In this document: positions 16,762 to 25,428 of the stretch, piece by piece
Numbering within the stretch: position 1 is the first letter of the stretch
Layout: every line of letters begins with the position of its first letter
Source: an uncultured Gammaproteobacteria bacterium
GTDB taxonomy: Bacteria; Pseudomonadota; Gammaproteobacteria; Arenicellales; JAANXG01
Length of the DNA stretch: 64,000 bases
Reading direction: 5' to 3'
Assembly (NCBI GenBank): GCA_947259175.1
Contig: CAMYKW010000015.1
Span: 33,579 to 97,578 of the forward strand
Made by a program: the position numbers and the translations under genes
The notes under the pieces: generated by a model
Told to the model about the DNA's origin: nothing
The model's database searches: none
The model's input: the letters and a program-made list of their open reading frames with translations, nothing else

Positions 16762-16775
16762 TTGATCGACGTCAA
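16762..16775. promoter_or_regulatory. FNR/FixK-type site between Host_attach gene and phaC
   Basis: TTGAT-CGAC-GTCAA matches the consensus at nine of ten positions. It is 50 bases from the Host_attach start (minus strand) and 159 bases from the phaC ATG (plus strand). The closer spacing favours the Host_attach gene. A class II start for it would fall near 16727, just before the ribosome-binding site. Control of phaC is possible but no matching -10 is seen. Confidence 0.7.
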
Positions 16776-16933
16776 AGCCGGTGCGACATGTCCGCTGATC
16801 CGGCATCTCCGGTGGCGGGCGCAGCGCTTGCGCATTATGTTGCAATGCACAATAATTTGATCGGGATCATAGCTCCGCGCTGCAAGGCGCGGACAATGAA
16901 CCCGCAACAGTCAGCACCGCTGGAGGGTGCGTC

Positions 16934-18754
16934 ATGACGAGACCGGCTCCCATCGCAATCGAAGACCAACGGCCCGATGACCCGGCCGGCGAGATGCGGC
17001 GCCCGCCCGCGGAAGCGGACGCGGTGTTGCCGGATATCGTCCGTTCGCCGCACATTTACGACCGCTTGTTTCATGCCGCATTGGCGCGCCTGACGCTCGG
17101 GCTATCGCCGGTATCACTGATGCAGGCTTATTTCGACTGGCTTTCGCACCTGATCTCGTCACCCGGTAAACAGAGCGAACTGCTGATGAAAGCGGCGCGC
17201 AAGTCCGCCCGGCTGGCGTTATTCAGCGCGCGTTGCGCCCGGGGAGATACCGCGCCGTGCATCGAACCGCTGCCGCAAGACAAAAGATTTACCCACCCCA
17301 CGTGGCAGCATTGGCCGTACAACTTTCTCTATCAGTCGTTCCTGTTGACACAGCAATGGTGGGACAACGCCACCACCGAAGTCAGCGGCGTGTCCCGGCA
17401 CCACGAGGAGGCGGTGGCGTTCGGCGCGCGCCAATGGCTGGATATTTTTTCGCCGTCCAACTTCCTGTGGACCAATCCTGAAATTGCACAAACGACCATC
17501 GAGGAACGTGGGCACAACCTGATCCGCGGCTGGAACAATTTTATCGAGGATTGGGAGCGGGTCAGCGGAGAGAAACCGCCGATCGGTACGGAAAAATTCA
17601 GAGTCGGTGACAGTGTCGCCACCACCCCCGGAAAGGTCGTATACCGCAATCGCGTGATCGAATTGATCCAATACCAAGCGACCACGAAACAGGTGCACAA
17701 GGAGCCCGTTCTCATCGTGCCCGCGTGGATTATGAAGTACTACATCTTGGACCTGTCCCGCCACAACTCGCTGGTCAAGTACCTGGTCGACCACGGGTTC
17801 ACCGTGTTCATGATCTCCTGGATAAACCCCACCGAGAACGATCGCGATCTGGGCATGTCGGCGTATCGGCGGCGCGGGGTGATGGCGGCGTTGGAGACCA
17901 TCGGTAAAGTGATCCCCAACAGCCGGGTGCATGGCGTGGGGTACTGCCTGGGCGGTACCTTATTGACCATCGCCGCCGCAGCGATGGCACGGGCCGGTGA
18001 AGACCGCCTGGCAACCATGACTCACTTCGCGGCACAGACCGATTTTTCCGAAGCCGGCGAACTCACTTTATTCATCGATGACGCGCAAGTTGCGTTCCTG
18101 GAAGACATCATGTGGGAGCAAGGCTATCTTGACGCCAAACAGATGGCCGGGACCTTTCAACTGCTGCGGTCCAACGACCTGATCTGGTCGCGCGTGGTGC
18201 ACGACTATCTCATGGGACGGCGTAGACCATTGAACGACCTGATGGCGTGGAACGCGGACACCACCCGCCTCCCCTACCGCATGCACTCGGAGTATTTACG
18301 CTGGCTGTTTCTCAATAATGATCTTGCAGCGGGCCGCTACAAAGTGGACGGACGCCCGATATCTATCACCGACATCCGCGCCCCGATCTTCTCGGTGGCG
18401 ACCACCAAAGATCATGTTGCGCCATGGAAGTCGGTGTACAAGATTCACTTACTCGCCGACACCGACGTCACCTTCGTGCTCACCAGCGGCGGACACAACG
18501 CCGGCATCGTCAGCGAACCCGGGCACCCGCGGCGCACCTTTCAAATCACAACCCGCCTCGAGAGTGACCGGTACATCGATCCCGACACCTGGCGGGTCAG
18601 TACGCAGGAACACGAAGGATCGTGGTGGCCGGCGTGGCAAGAGTGGCTGCAACAGCATTCCAGCGGGGATATCGCAGCACCGGCATTGGGCGCGCCGGAA
18701 CGCGGCTGTCCACCGTTAGAAGACACGCCGGGCCGCTATGTCTATCAGAAGTAA
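16934..18754 (+). CDS. phaC: Polyhydroxyalkanoate synthase (class I-like)
   Basis: The ATG at 16934 has GGAGG eight bases before it; the protein is 606 residues. A PhaC N-terminal domain (about 60-230, LSPVSLMQAYFDWLSHL then FLLTQQWW) precedes an alpha/beta hydrolase core. The synthase lipase-like box is GYCLGG with nucleophile Cys338; Asp493 (TTKDHVAPW) and His521 (SGGHNAG) complete the triad. It polymerises hydroxyacyl-CoA into storage polyester granules. No phaA, phaB or phasin gene is adjacent, so monomer supply must come from elsewhere, possibly from beta-oxidation. A strong hairpin terminator follows. Confidence 0.93.
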   Translation: MTRPAPIAIEDQRPDDPAGEMRRPPAEADAVLPDIVRSPHIYDRLFHAALARLTLGLSPVSLMQAYFDWLSHLISSPGKQSELLMKAARKSARLALFSARCARGDTAPCIEPLPQDKRFTHPTWQHWPYNFLYQSFLLTQQWWDNATTEVSGVSRHHEEAVAFGARQWLDIFSPSNFLWTNPEIAQTTIEERGHNLIRGWNNFIEDWERVSGEKPPIGTEKFRVGDSVATTPGKVVYRNRVIELIQYQATTKQVHKEPVLIVPAWIMKYYILDLSRHNSLVKYLVDHGFTVFMISWINPTENDRDLGMSAYRRRGVMAALETIGKVIPNSRVHGVGYCLGGTLLTIAAAAMARAGEDRLATMTHFAAQTDFSEAGELTLFIDDAQVAFLEDIMWEQGYLDAKQMAGTFQLLRSNDLIWSRVVHDYLMGRRRPLNDLMAWNADTTRLPYRMHSEYLRWLFLNNDLAAGRYKVDGRPISITDIRAPIFSVATTKDHVAPWKSVYKIHLLADTDVTFVLTSGGHNAGIVSEPGHPRRTFQITTRLESDRYIDPDTWRVSTQEHEGSWWPAWQEWLQQHSSGDIAAPALGAPERGCPPLEDTPGRYVYQK

Positions 18755-18760
18755 TCCAAC

Positions 18761-18809
18761 CCGCATATTGCACCAGTATCAGCAGCTGGGCGACTGGTGC
18801 AATATGCGG
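18761..18809. terminator. Bidirectional terminator between phaC and the cytochrome-like lipoprotein gene
   Basis: CCGCATATTGCACCAGT (18761-18777) and ACTGGTGCAATATGCGG (18793-18809) form a perfect 17-base-pair stem with a 15-base loop. It sits six bases after the phaC stop and 22 bases before the end of the convergent gene. T-runs are short, so it may act by its stem strength. Confidence 0.65.
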
Positions 18810-18830
18810 ATTATACGCCCGGGCGGGGGG

Positions 18831-19256
18831 TCAACGTCGCCGATGGCAGGCCATACAACTTCCGGATAAACGGCCGGCCAAATAATAGTTCGGCGGATCG
18901 CCTTCCACCTGATTACGTGCGTCGCGGACCTCGTCCTTGAATACATCGATGTTTTCGTCAATGAGCAGATGATTAGTCACCGTGGTGCCCGCCCCGAGTT
19001 TGTCGGCAATCGCTTCCATACGCAGCAGGAGCCGTATGATTTCCTCCCGTTGATAGGGCAGTATGGTTTCGGAATTGGCGATGATGTCATCGATGCGCCA
19101 CAGATTCACATTAAGACCCGCCATGGAGCTGACGACCTGCCTGTCATCCAGATAAACGAAGTTGGGTGGATAGGTCACCTTGCGCACGTAGGTACAGGCA
19201 GTCATGCCCACAACGCCCAACATGATGCCAATGAGGAACACACCGGCTTTTTTCAT
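18831..19256 (-). CDS. Cytochrome c-like lipoprotein with one C-terminal haem motif
   Basis: The ATG at 19256 is eight bases from GGAGG and gives 141 residues. A lipoprotein signal ends at Cys21 (GMTAC). The body is helical and ends with the haem c-binding motif CMACH at 134-138, four residues from the C-terminus (CMACHRRR). The arrangement resembles cytochrome c'-like or small monohaem proteins. Maturation would use the Ccm system encoded in this window. An FNR-type site with a well-placed -10 (TATATT) lies upstream, so it is likely a low-oxygen gene. Its electron partner is unknown. Confidence 0.75.
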   Translation of the reverse strand: MKKAGVFLIGIMLGVVGMTACTYVRKVTYPPNFVYLDDRQVVSSMAGLNVNLWRIDDIIANSETILPYQREEIIRLLLRMEAIADKLGAGTTVTNHLLIDENIDVFKDEVRDARNQVEGDPPNYYLAGRLSGSCMACHRRR

Positions 19257-19292
19257 CGACATTACCTCCCGCATCATTCTGGGAATACTGCG

Positions 19293-19334
19293 AATATACC
19301 CAGCATGAGAAGAAATTGCATTGACAGGAATCAA
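19293..19334 (-). promoter_or_regulatory. Class II FNR-type promoter of the cytochrome-like lipoprotein gene
   Basis: TTGAC-AGGA-ATCAA (19321-19334) matches the FNR consensus at nine of ten positions. The minus strand has TATATT at 19298-19293, exactly where the -10 should lie if the site is centred at -41.5; the start would be near 19286. The 30-base leader then contains the ribosome-binding site. The same site is 69 bases before the divergent patZ-like gene, but no -10 fits that direction. Confidence 0.75.
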
Positions 19335-19402
19335 GTGCATCTCAGCGGACGAACACCACTTAACCAACCCTATCCAACGCAAAATTACGAACCGACCGAG
19401 CA

Positions 19403-22081
19403 ATGCACAATCATTACCTGACACCGTTGTTTAATCCGAGATCCGTGGCCGTGTTCGGCGCCAGCGACACACCGAATTCCGTGGGCACGGTGCTGTTCAA
19501 GAATCTCCGGCAGGGCGGATTCCGCGGCGAGATCTATGCGTTGAACCCCAAACACAAACGCGTACAGGGGGTGGAGGCCTACGCCCGCCTGGAGGACATC
19601 GAGGCTCCGGTGGATCTCGCGGTGATTGCGACTCCCGCTGCCACGGTCGCCGGTATCATCGACGATTGCGGCCGGCACGGCGTAAAAGCGGCGGTGGTTC
19701 TGTCGGCGGGATTCCGCGAGGCCGGTGAGTCGGGGGCGCATCTCGAACGCCAGGTCCTGACCACGGCGAATCGTCACGGCGTGCGTATTCTGGGCCCCAA
19801 TTGCCTGGGCATTATCAGCCCACACGTGGGCCTCAATGCCACATTCAGCGCCAACAATGCACAGACCGGCAAACTCGCCCTGGTGTCGCAGTCCGGCGCG
19901 CTGTGCACCGCGGTACTGGATTGGGCCGAATCCAACAACGTCGGGTTTTCGTACGTCATATCCACCGGCATCGGCGCCGATCTCAGCTTCGGCGAGATCC
20001 TGGATTTCCTGGTCGCCGACCCGTTGAGCGAAGGCATCTTGCTGTATATCGAGGGCATACGCGATGCACGGCGCTTCATGAGTGCGCTACGCGCGGCGGC
20101 GCGCGCCAAACCCATCGTGGTGATGAAATCCGGTCGCCACGAACAGGGGCTCAAGGCCGCGGTTTCGCATACCGCGGCCATAGTCGGTGGCGATGACGTC
20201 TTCGATGCCGCGTTGCGACGCGCCGGCGTGGTGCGCGTGATGCACTTCCACAATCTGTTCGCGGCGGCGACCACGCTCTCGAGCGGTTTGCGCGCACACG
20301 GGGACCGGGTGCTGATCATCACCAATGGCGGCGGCCCCGGCGTCATGGCCGCGGATTACGTGACCGACAAAAATCTGACGCTGGCGGCACTCGCCGACGA
20401 CACCCTGTCGACGTTGAATGAAATCCTCCCACCCACCTGGTCGCATGGTAATCCGATCGACATCATCGGCGACGCCACCCCCGAGCGGTATCGGAACACC
20501 GTGGAGCTGTGCGGCAGGGATCCCGACGCCGACGCACTCATCGTCATTCTCACGCCCCAGGCGATGACCAGCCCCGAGGCGGTGGCGCGCGAAATCACCG
20601 CGATCCACAAAAACCGTACAAAGCCGATGCTGACTTGCTGGATGGGTGACGATGGCGTGGCTTCGAGCCGCGACTGGTTTCATCGCCATGGCATTCCATC
20701 GTTTCGCACCCCGGAGGCGGCGGTGGAGGCGTTTTCGTTTCTTGCCGCTCATCACCGCAATCAGCAGCTCCTGCTGCAGGTGCCGGAGCCGATGATCCAC
20801 GGCGACGCGCCGGACGTCGAGGGTGCCGGCATGATCATCAACAACGTGTTGAAAGATTCGCGGCAAGTGCTAAGCGGCGCCGAGGCCAAGGCGTTGCTCG
20901 CCGCATTTCACGTACCGATCGCCAAGAGCATCGCCGCCCACAGCCCGGAAGAGGCATTGACCGTCGCGGAAAACCTGGGATTCCCGGTGGCGCTGAAGAT
21001 CGATTCGCCCGATATCACCCACAAGTCTGACGTGAACGGGGTGCGCCTGAACATTGCCGGCGCGCGGCAGTTACGCGCCGCGTATGAGGACTTGATCGAA
21101 GCGGTGCGGGCGAAGCGTCCCGACGCCCGAATCACCGGCGTGCTGATCGAACCCATGGTGTGTTCACCCCACGGACGCGAGCTGATGATCGGGATGGTGC
21201 AGGACCCGGTGTTCGGGCCGGCCATCAGTTTCGGGCTCGGCGGCACCATGGTGGAGTTGCTCGCCGATCAAGCCATTTCCCTGCCGCCGCTCAACCACTT
21301 CCTGGCCAGGGAGCTGATGAACAGCGGACGCGCCGCCCGCTTTCTGGGGGAATTCCGCAATCTGCCGCCGGTGAATCTGGACAGCGTCGAAGCGGTGCTG
21401 TTGCGGGTCTCGGAGATGGTATGTGAACTGCCCTGGCTCACCGAAATCGACATCAATCCGATGATTGCCGACGAAAACGGCGCGATCGTCGTCGACGCGC
21501 GCATGGTGGTCACGCCGCGGGCTCCGATCGGGGAAAAGTATGCACATATGGCGATCCATCCCTATCCCAAAGAGCTGTGCCGCGGGGTGCAATTGATCGA
21601 CGGCTCGGAGGTGACGATCCGGCCGATCCGGCCGGAGGACGCGATCATCGAGCGGGATTTCGTGAATCAATTATCCGACAAGGCCAAGCACTTTCGCTTC
21701 ATGTATGCGCTCAAGGTGCTGACGCCGGCAATGCTGTCACGCTTCACGCAGATCGACTACGACCGTGAAATGGCGTTGATTGCGGTGATCAAAAGCGGCG
21801 GCCGCGAGCAGGAAATCGGCGTCACCCGTTATGTGAGAAACCCCGACGGTACCAGCTGTGAGTTCGCCATCGTGGTGGACGACGAATGGCAGGGCAAGGG
21901 ACTGGCGACACTGCTTCTGGATTACCTGATCGATATCGCCCGGCAAAAAGGCATACGCACCATGGAGGGCACCGTGCTGCGGGACAATAAGGATATGCTG
22001 CAGCTGGCCGAGACCATGGGCTTCAACATCGAGCACGACGCCGACGATCCGCAGATCATGAATGTGGCGAGAAACCTCTGA
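19403..22081 (+). CDS. patZ: PatZ-like fusion of ADP-forming acyl-CoA synthetase and GNAT acetyltransferase
   Basis: The 892-residue protein joins a CoA-binding Rossmann domain (1-130, AVFGASDTPNSVG), succinyl-CoA-ligase-like domains to about 470, an ATP-grasp domain (about 490-710) and a C-terminal GNAT domain (about 725-890). The GNAT domain has the acetyl-CoA motif QGKGLA and a Glu in CEFAIVVDD. This is the Pat/PatZ (YfiQ) layout of protein lysine acetyltransferases that inactivate acetyl-CoA synthetase. His256 (SHTAA) sits where ADP-forming synthetases carry the phosphorylated histidine, so some synthetase activity may remain. It is divergent from the cytochrome-like lipoprotein and shares its regulatory region. 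Confidence 0.9.
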   Translation: MHNHYLTPLFNPRSVAVFGASDTPNSVGTVLFKNLRQGGFRGEIYALNPKHKRVQGVEAYARLEDIEAPVDLAVIATPAATVAGIIDDCGRHGVKAAVVLSAGFREAGESGAHLERQVLTTANRHGVRILGPNCLGIISPHVGLNATFSANNAQTGKLALVSQSGALCTAVLDWAESNNVGFSYVISTGIGADLSFGEILDFLVADPLSEGILLYIEGIRDARRFMSALRAAARAKPIVVMKSGRHEQGLKAAVSHTAAIVGGDDVFDAALRRAGVVRVMHFHNLFAAATTLSSGLRAHGDRVLIITNGGGPGVMAADYVTDKNLTLAALADDTLSTLNEILPPTWSHGNPIDIIGDATPERYRNTVELCGRDPDADALIVILTPQAMTSPEAVAREITAIHKNRTKPMLTCWMGDDGVASSRDWFHRHGIPSFRTPEAAVEAFSFLAAHHRNQQLLLQVPEPMIHGDAPDVEGAGMIINNVLKDSRQVLSGAEAKALLAAFHVPIAKSIAAHSPEEALTVAENLGFPVALKIDSPDITHKSDVNGVRLNIAGARQLRAAYEDLIEAVRAKRPDARITGVLIEPMVCSPHGRELMIGMVQDPVFGPAISFGLGGTMVELLADQAISLPPLNHFLARELMNSGRAARFLGEFRNLPPVNLDSVEAVLLRVSEMVCELPWLTEIDINPMIADENGAIVVDARMVVTPRAPIGEKYAHMAIHPYPKELCRGVQLIDGSEVTIRPIRPEDAIIERDFVNQLSDKAKHFRFMYALKVLTPAMLSRFTQIDYDREMALIAVIKSGGREQEIGVTRYVRNPDGTSCEFAIVVDDEWQGKGLATLLLDYLIDIARQKGIRTMEGTVLRDNKDMLQLAETMGFNIEHDADDPQIMNVARNL

Positions 22082-22250
22082 TCCACATCCCCGGAGCCGC
22101 GGTTGCCGCGATGTCGCCGGACACTAATCGGGAAGAAATTGACCACATGTGTGTCGGACGATGTGCTACCGGCGTATAATTACCCTCTCTCCGAAACGTT
22201 TTTCATTCAAGTCTCACAAACTGCACCACAGTGGATGGAGGTAGCGGAAA

Positions 22251-24926
22251 ATGCAGAACGCTCCGGTTTCGCCCAAGTTTCCCAAAAAGATTTGTCAGTT
22301 GTTCGAAGTCCTATTGTTCCGGACAAAAGACCCCGTGTCGGCGGATGCGCCCGGCGGTACGAATCCATGTTCAACGAGCAGGCGCCGCTCAGCGGTGTGC
22401 GCAGAGGCAAGATTCAAGCCTGTAATCCTGGCGACAGCGTTGATGGCCGTTGCTTCGGGCGCCGGCTTGCGGATGGCCTCAGCACAGATCGAGACCACAC
22501 TTGAACTGACCGCCAATAATATCCAGCACGCGGTCCGCGTTCAGCTGCCAGCGCAATGGTCGGTTGCTCCCGCCACTTTCACGAACGCGCGCAACTTGAT
22601 CGACATGGGTCCCGGCGCAGCGGCGCAAATCCAAATCTATGTGGAGCCGCGCGTGGATCACGCCGATGCTCTGAAACAGATCGTGGAGGCCGCGGCGACG
22701 GTACCGGACGATGCCAAGGTGGTTGTCGCCATTGGCGGCTGGCCCGCGGTGCGCATCACGCAGCCCGAGGTACTGCCGCAGCCGAGCCAGGGTAGATTGT
22801 ATCCAAACCCCGAAGTGCTGCGCGTCAAGGTCTACATCGCCGTCGGCGGCACGCTGTTCGTGGCCACCGGCACGCTGCCGGCCGATGCCAGCCCCGCACT
22901 CGTGCAGACGGTGGTCGACATCACGTCGAGCCTTAAGTTTGCTGGCACCAGCAATGCACAACAACTCAATCAAGACCTCGAGTTGCTGCGCGCATCCGGC
23001 ACGCCGGCAAAGAGCGCCGCTCCCAGCGGCGGTACCCCCTCCACCGCGCTCGAGCCGGCCCCTTCAGGTTCCGGTCTCGCGGGCCCCGGCGCCACGGTGG
23101 GTCCCAATATCCGCGTCGATACCACCAACCGCGGTGAACTGGAAATCGCGGTATCGCCGGACAACCTCAACGTCGTCCTCGCGCTGCAGGGCCGCGCATT
23201 TACGTCATCCAACGACGGCGGCGCCACGTTTCCGAACAGCGGGACCATCGGCGCCGGCAACGGCGATCCCTCCGTGGCCTACGGCCAGAGCGGCGCCTTC
23301 TATGTGGCGTGGATCGACACCGGCTGTGGCAGCGCCTACCTAAATCCGGTGGTCGCCCCCGACCTGAACCCGCCGCCGGGACCCGATCCATCGCCCTTCG
23401 GTTTGGACTGCACCGGGATCGCACGATCCACCGATAACGGCGCTACATTCCCCACCAATGCCGTCAACCCGGCCGTCGTGTGCATCGCCCAGGACCCCAG
23501 CGGTGTCGCAGATCCGCTGGGTTCGTGCTTCCCCGATCAGGAGCACATTGCCGCGGATCGTTTCAACCCCGGAATCAACGCCAATGCCGATCAGATCTAC
23601 TCCACGTGGCGTAACTTCGACGCCACCGGCCAACCCGCCGGTCTGGTATGCAGCCAGGACAGCGGCGCCACCTGGACCGCCCCCATCACCCTCGGAGCCA
23701 ACAGTTCCTTCCCGAGGATTACCGTGGGTCAGGACGGTTTTGTCTACGTGGCGGCCTATGGCGGCGGCAATTACCGCTTGTGGAAATACAGCTCCTGTGC
23801 CAACGGCCTTAACCTGCAGGCCGGGTTCCCGGTGAATGTCACCGCACGCACACCGTATGCATGCCCGTTCCCCGGCCACGACCGCTGCGACCAGAATCCC
23901 TCGAGTCAAACAGTAGCCGTGGACGATACCAACCCCAACCACATCTACTACGCCTATGCCCAGGATGACGCCGAAGGGACACACAGTTATTCGACGGTAT
24001 TCGTGCGCGACTCGGCGGACGGCGGTCTCACCTGGCCTGCCGCCCGCGTGGTCCAGGCCAGCGCCGCGACCAATGCCAGGCGCATCATGCCGTGGATGTG
24101 CGCCACCCAGGGCGACGCGGTCGTCACCTGGTACGAGCAGGCCTCACCGCTGCCGCCCAATGCCGGCGGGAGCGACGCCACCCACCACGTCGCCGCGGAG
24201 ATCGGCCTGGATGGCGGCGGCAACCTGACCAACCGGGACGTGTTTACCATATCCGCCAATCCGGACAACTGGTGCAACAGCGGCTGGCCATGCGGGACGC
24301 GGGTGGCGCCCGGCGCGTCGGATTCGTGCCCCAATCAGCCGCAACTGGCCGGGTTTTGCGGGGACAATATCGCCGGCACACCCGACTCCGGCATTCGCTG
24401 TGACTTCAGCGACGAAGCCGCAGTACCGGGCACGTATTGCCCGCAACCGTTTGCCGGTTCCGGTAACAACGAGATTTGTCTGGGCGGCAACGGCTGTCCG
24501 AAGTACGGAGACTACAACGGCAATGCCTGCATCGGCTTGACGCTGCATGCGGCGTGGCCGTCGGCTGCCGCACCGGGCGCACCGGCGACCGCGACCAACA
24601 CCGGCGTGATCTATTCCAACGTGACGCTGGTCGGGCCGTGCGTGAACGATGGCGGCGACGCCGACATCGACGGCGTGTGTGACGATTTCGATGCCTGTCT
24701 GGGGTCGATCGTGGGCGGCAACGTGGTGGTTGACGGCTGCGATTCCGGTGTCGCCAACGCGGTGGGCGCCGATGGCTGCACCATCAACGATCAGGTCGCG
24801 GACGTTACCGCCAACACCAACAACGACCGGCAATTCACCCGTGCAATGCGCCGCCTGCTGCGGCGCCTGTTCCGCTCGGGCGCAATTACACGTCAGGAGG
24901 AGGCGGATATCCGCAATTGCCTGTAA
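22251..24926 (+). CDS. Large secreted protein with Asp-box beta-propeller and Cys/Arg-rich C-terminal domain (A copy)
   Basis: GGAGGT at 22237-22242 supports this start and gives 891 residues. A probable signal segment lies at about 56-80 (VILATALMAVASGAG, then MASAQ), after an unusually long N-terminal stretch. A first domain (about 81-235) is followed by a Pro/Ser/Gly linker and a beta-propeller with Asp-box-like motifs (SSNDGGATF, STDNGATF, SQDSGATW, SADGGLTW). Near residue 800 a thrombospondin-3-like Ca-binding stretch (DADIDGVCDDFDAC) begins a C-terminal domain with several Cys, an Arg-rich helix (NDRQFTRAMRRLLRRL) and a final Cys-Leu. The protein starting at 25429 has the same C-terminus. 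Enzymatic activity is not evident; the propeller resembles sialidase or glycosidase-like folds. Confidence 0.85.
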   Translation: MQNAPVSPKFPKKICQLFEVLLFRTKDPVSADAPGGTNPCSTSRRRSAVCAEARFKPVILATALMAVASGAGLRMASAQIETTLELTANNIQHAVRVQLPAQWSVAPATFTNARNLIDMGPGAAAQIQIYVEPRVDHADALKQIVEAAATVPDDAKVVVAIGGWPAVRITQPEVLPQPSQGRLYPNPEVLRVKVYIAVGGTLFVATGTLPADASPALVQTVVDITSSLKFAGTSNAQQLNQDLELLRASGTPAKSAAPSGGTPSTALEPAPSGSGLAGPGATVGPNIRVDTTNRGELEIAVSPDNLNVVLALQGRAFTSSNDGGATFPNSGTIGAGNGDPSVAYGQSGAFYVAWIDTGCGSAYLNPVVAPDLNPPPGPDPSPFGLDCTGIARSTDNGATFPTNAVNPAVVCIAQDPSGVADPLGSCFPDQEHIAADRFNPGINANADQIYSTWRNFDATGQPAGLVCSQDSGATWTAPITLGANSSFPRITVGQDGFVYVAAYGGGNYRLWKYSSCANGLNLQAGFPVNVTARTPYACPFPGHDRCDQNPSSQTVAVDDTNPNHIYYAYAQDDAEGTHSYSTVFVRDSADGGLTWPAARVVQASAATNARRIMPWMCATQGDAVVTWYEQASPLPPNAGGSDATHHVAAEIGLDGGGNLTNRDVFTISANPDNWCNSGWPCGTRVAPGASDSCPNQPQLAGFCGDNIAGTPDSGIRCDFSDEAAVPGTYCPQPFAGSGNNEICLGGNGCPKYGDYNGNACIGLTLHAAWPSAAAPGAPATATNTGVIYSNVTLVGPCVNDGGDADIDGVCDDFDACLGSIVGGNVVVDGCDSGVANAVGADGCTINDQVADVTANTNNDRQFTRAMRRLLRRLFRSGAITRQEEADIRNCL

Positions 24927-25428
24927 AAGCCCTTGATTTGTTCGGACTTGAAGTGACGAAAGACCCCGCTCATCGGGGTCTTTCTCTATCGGCCGCTCAC
25001 GAGCTTGTGCCGTGCTCAGCCCCAAACGACAAACCCGCCGCCGCGAAAAATACTTATTCGGAAGGGGTGTGCACTGCGAACCACGCGCAGCACCAATAAC
25101 CGCGAATTCAACAATCGCGACCGAAAGTCGCTCCCACAGATATCTTACTGCTACACAGCCACGATGTCGTTCCGTGTTTGTATGCGGCTCGCCAACTGCA
25201 TGGAAACAGGGATCGAGTCCCGCATTAACCGATCGAGCATTACAGCGCCCTGCCGCTCGACTCACAACACCCAGTAAGCGCCGAAGTGGCTAGCCCGAAT
25301 ACAGGACCACACCTGAAAGTCTTTGTCACATGTATCCGTAGGGCCACAGGAGGCGTACAATTCCTCGTTCGTCATAGCGTTTTGACTCAGTTTGCAAAGA
25401 CTCGACCTACCCGAGGAGGAGATGAACC
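24927..25428. other. Long spacer between the two secreted propeller genes
   Basis: The 502 bases begin with a terminator (24959-24983) and are lower in coding character than the flanks. The strong ribosome-binding site of the downstream gene (GAGGAGGAG) is at the end. No other gene, RNA or repeat was recognised, and no good -35/-10 pair was found. Confidence 0.6.
24959..24983 (+). terminator. Rho-independent terminator of the first propeller gene
   Basis: AAAGACCCCG (24959-24968) and CGGGGTCTTT (24974-24983) form a 10-base-pair stem with a five-base loop, followed by CTCT. It lies 32 bases after the stop codon. A closely similar GACCCCG hairpin ends the second propeller gene. Confidence 0.85.

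Noticed and set aside
22139..22180. TTGACC and TATAAT upstream of the first propeller gene as a sigma-70 promoter
   Set aside because: The spacing is 30 bases, far from 17. The TATAAT alone may be used, but no fitting -35 was found.
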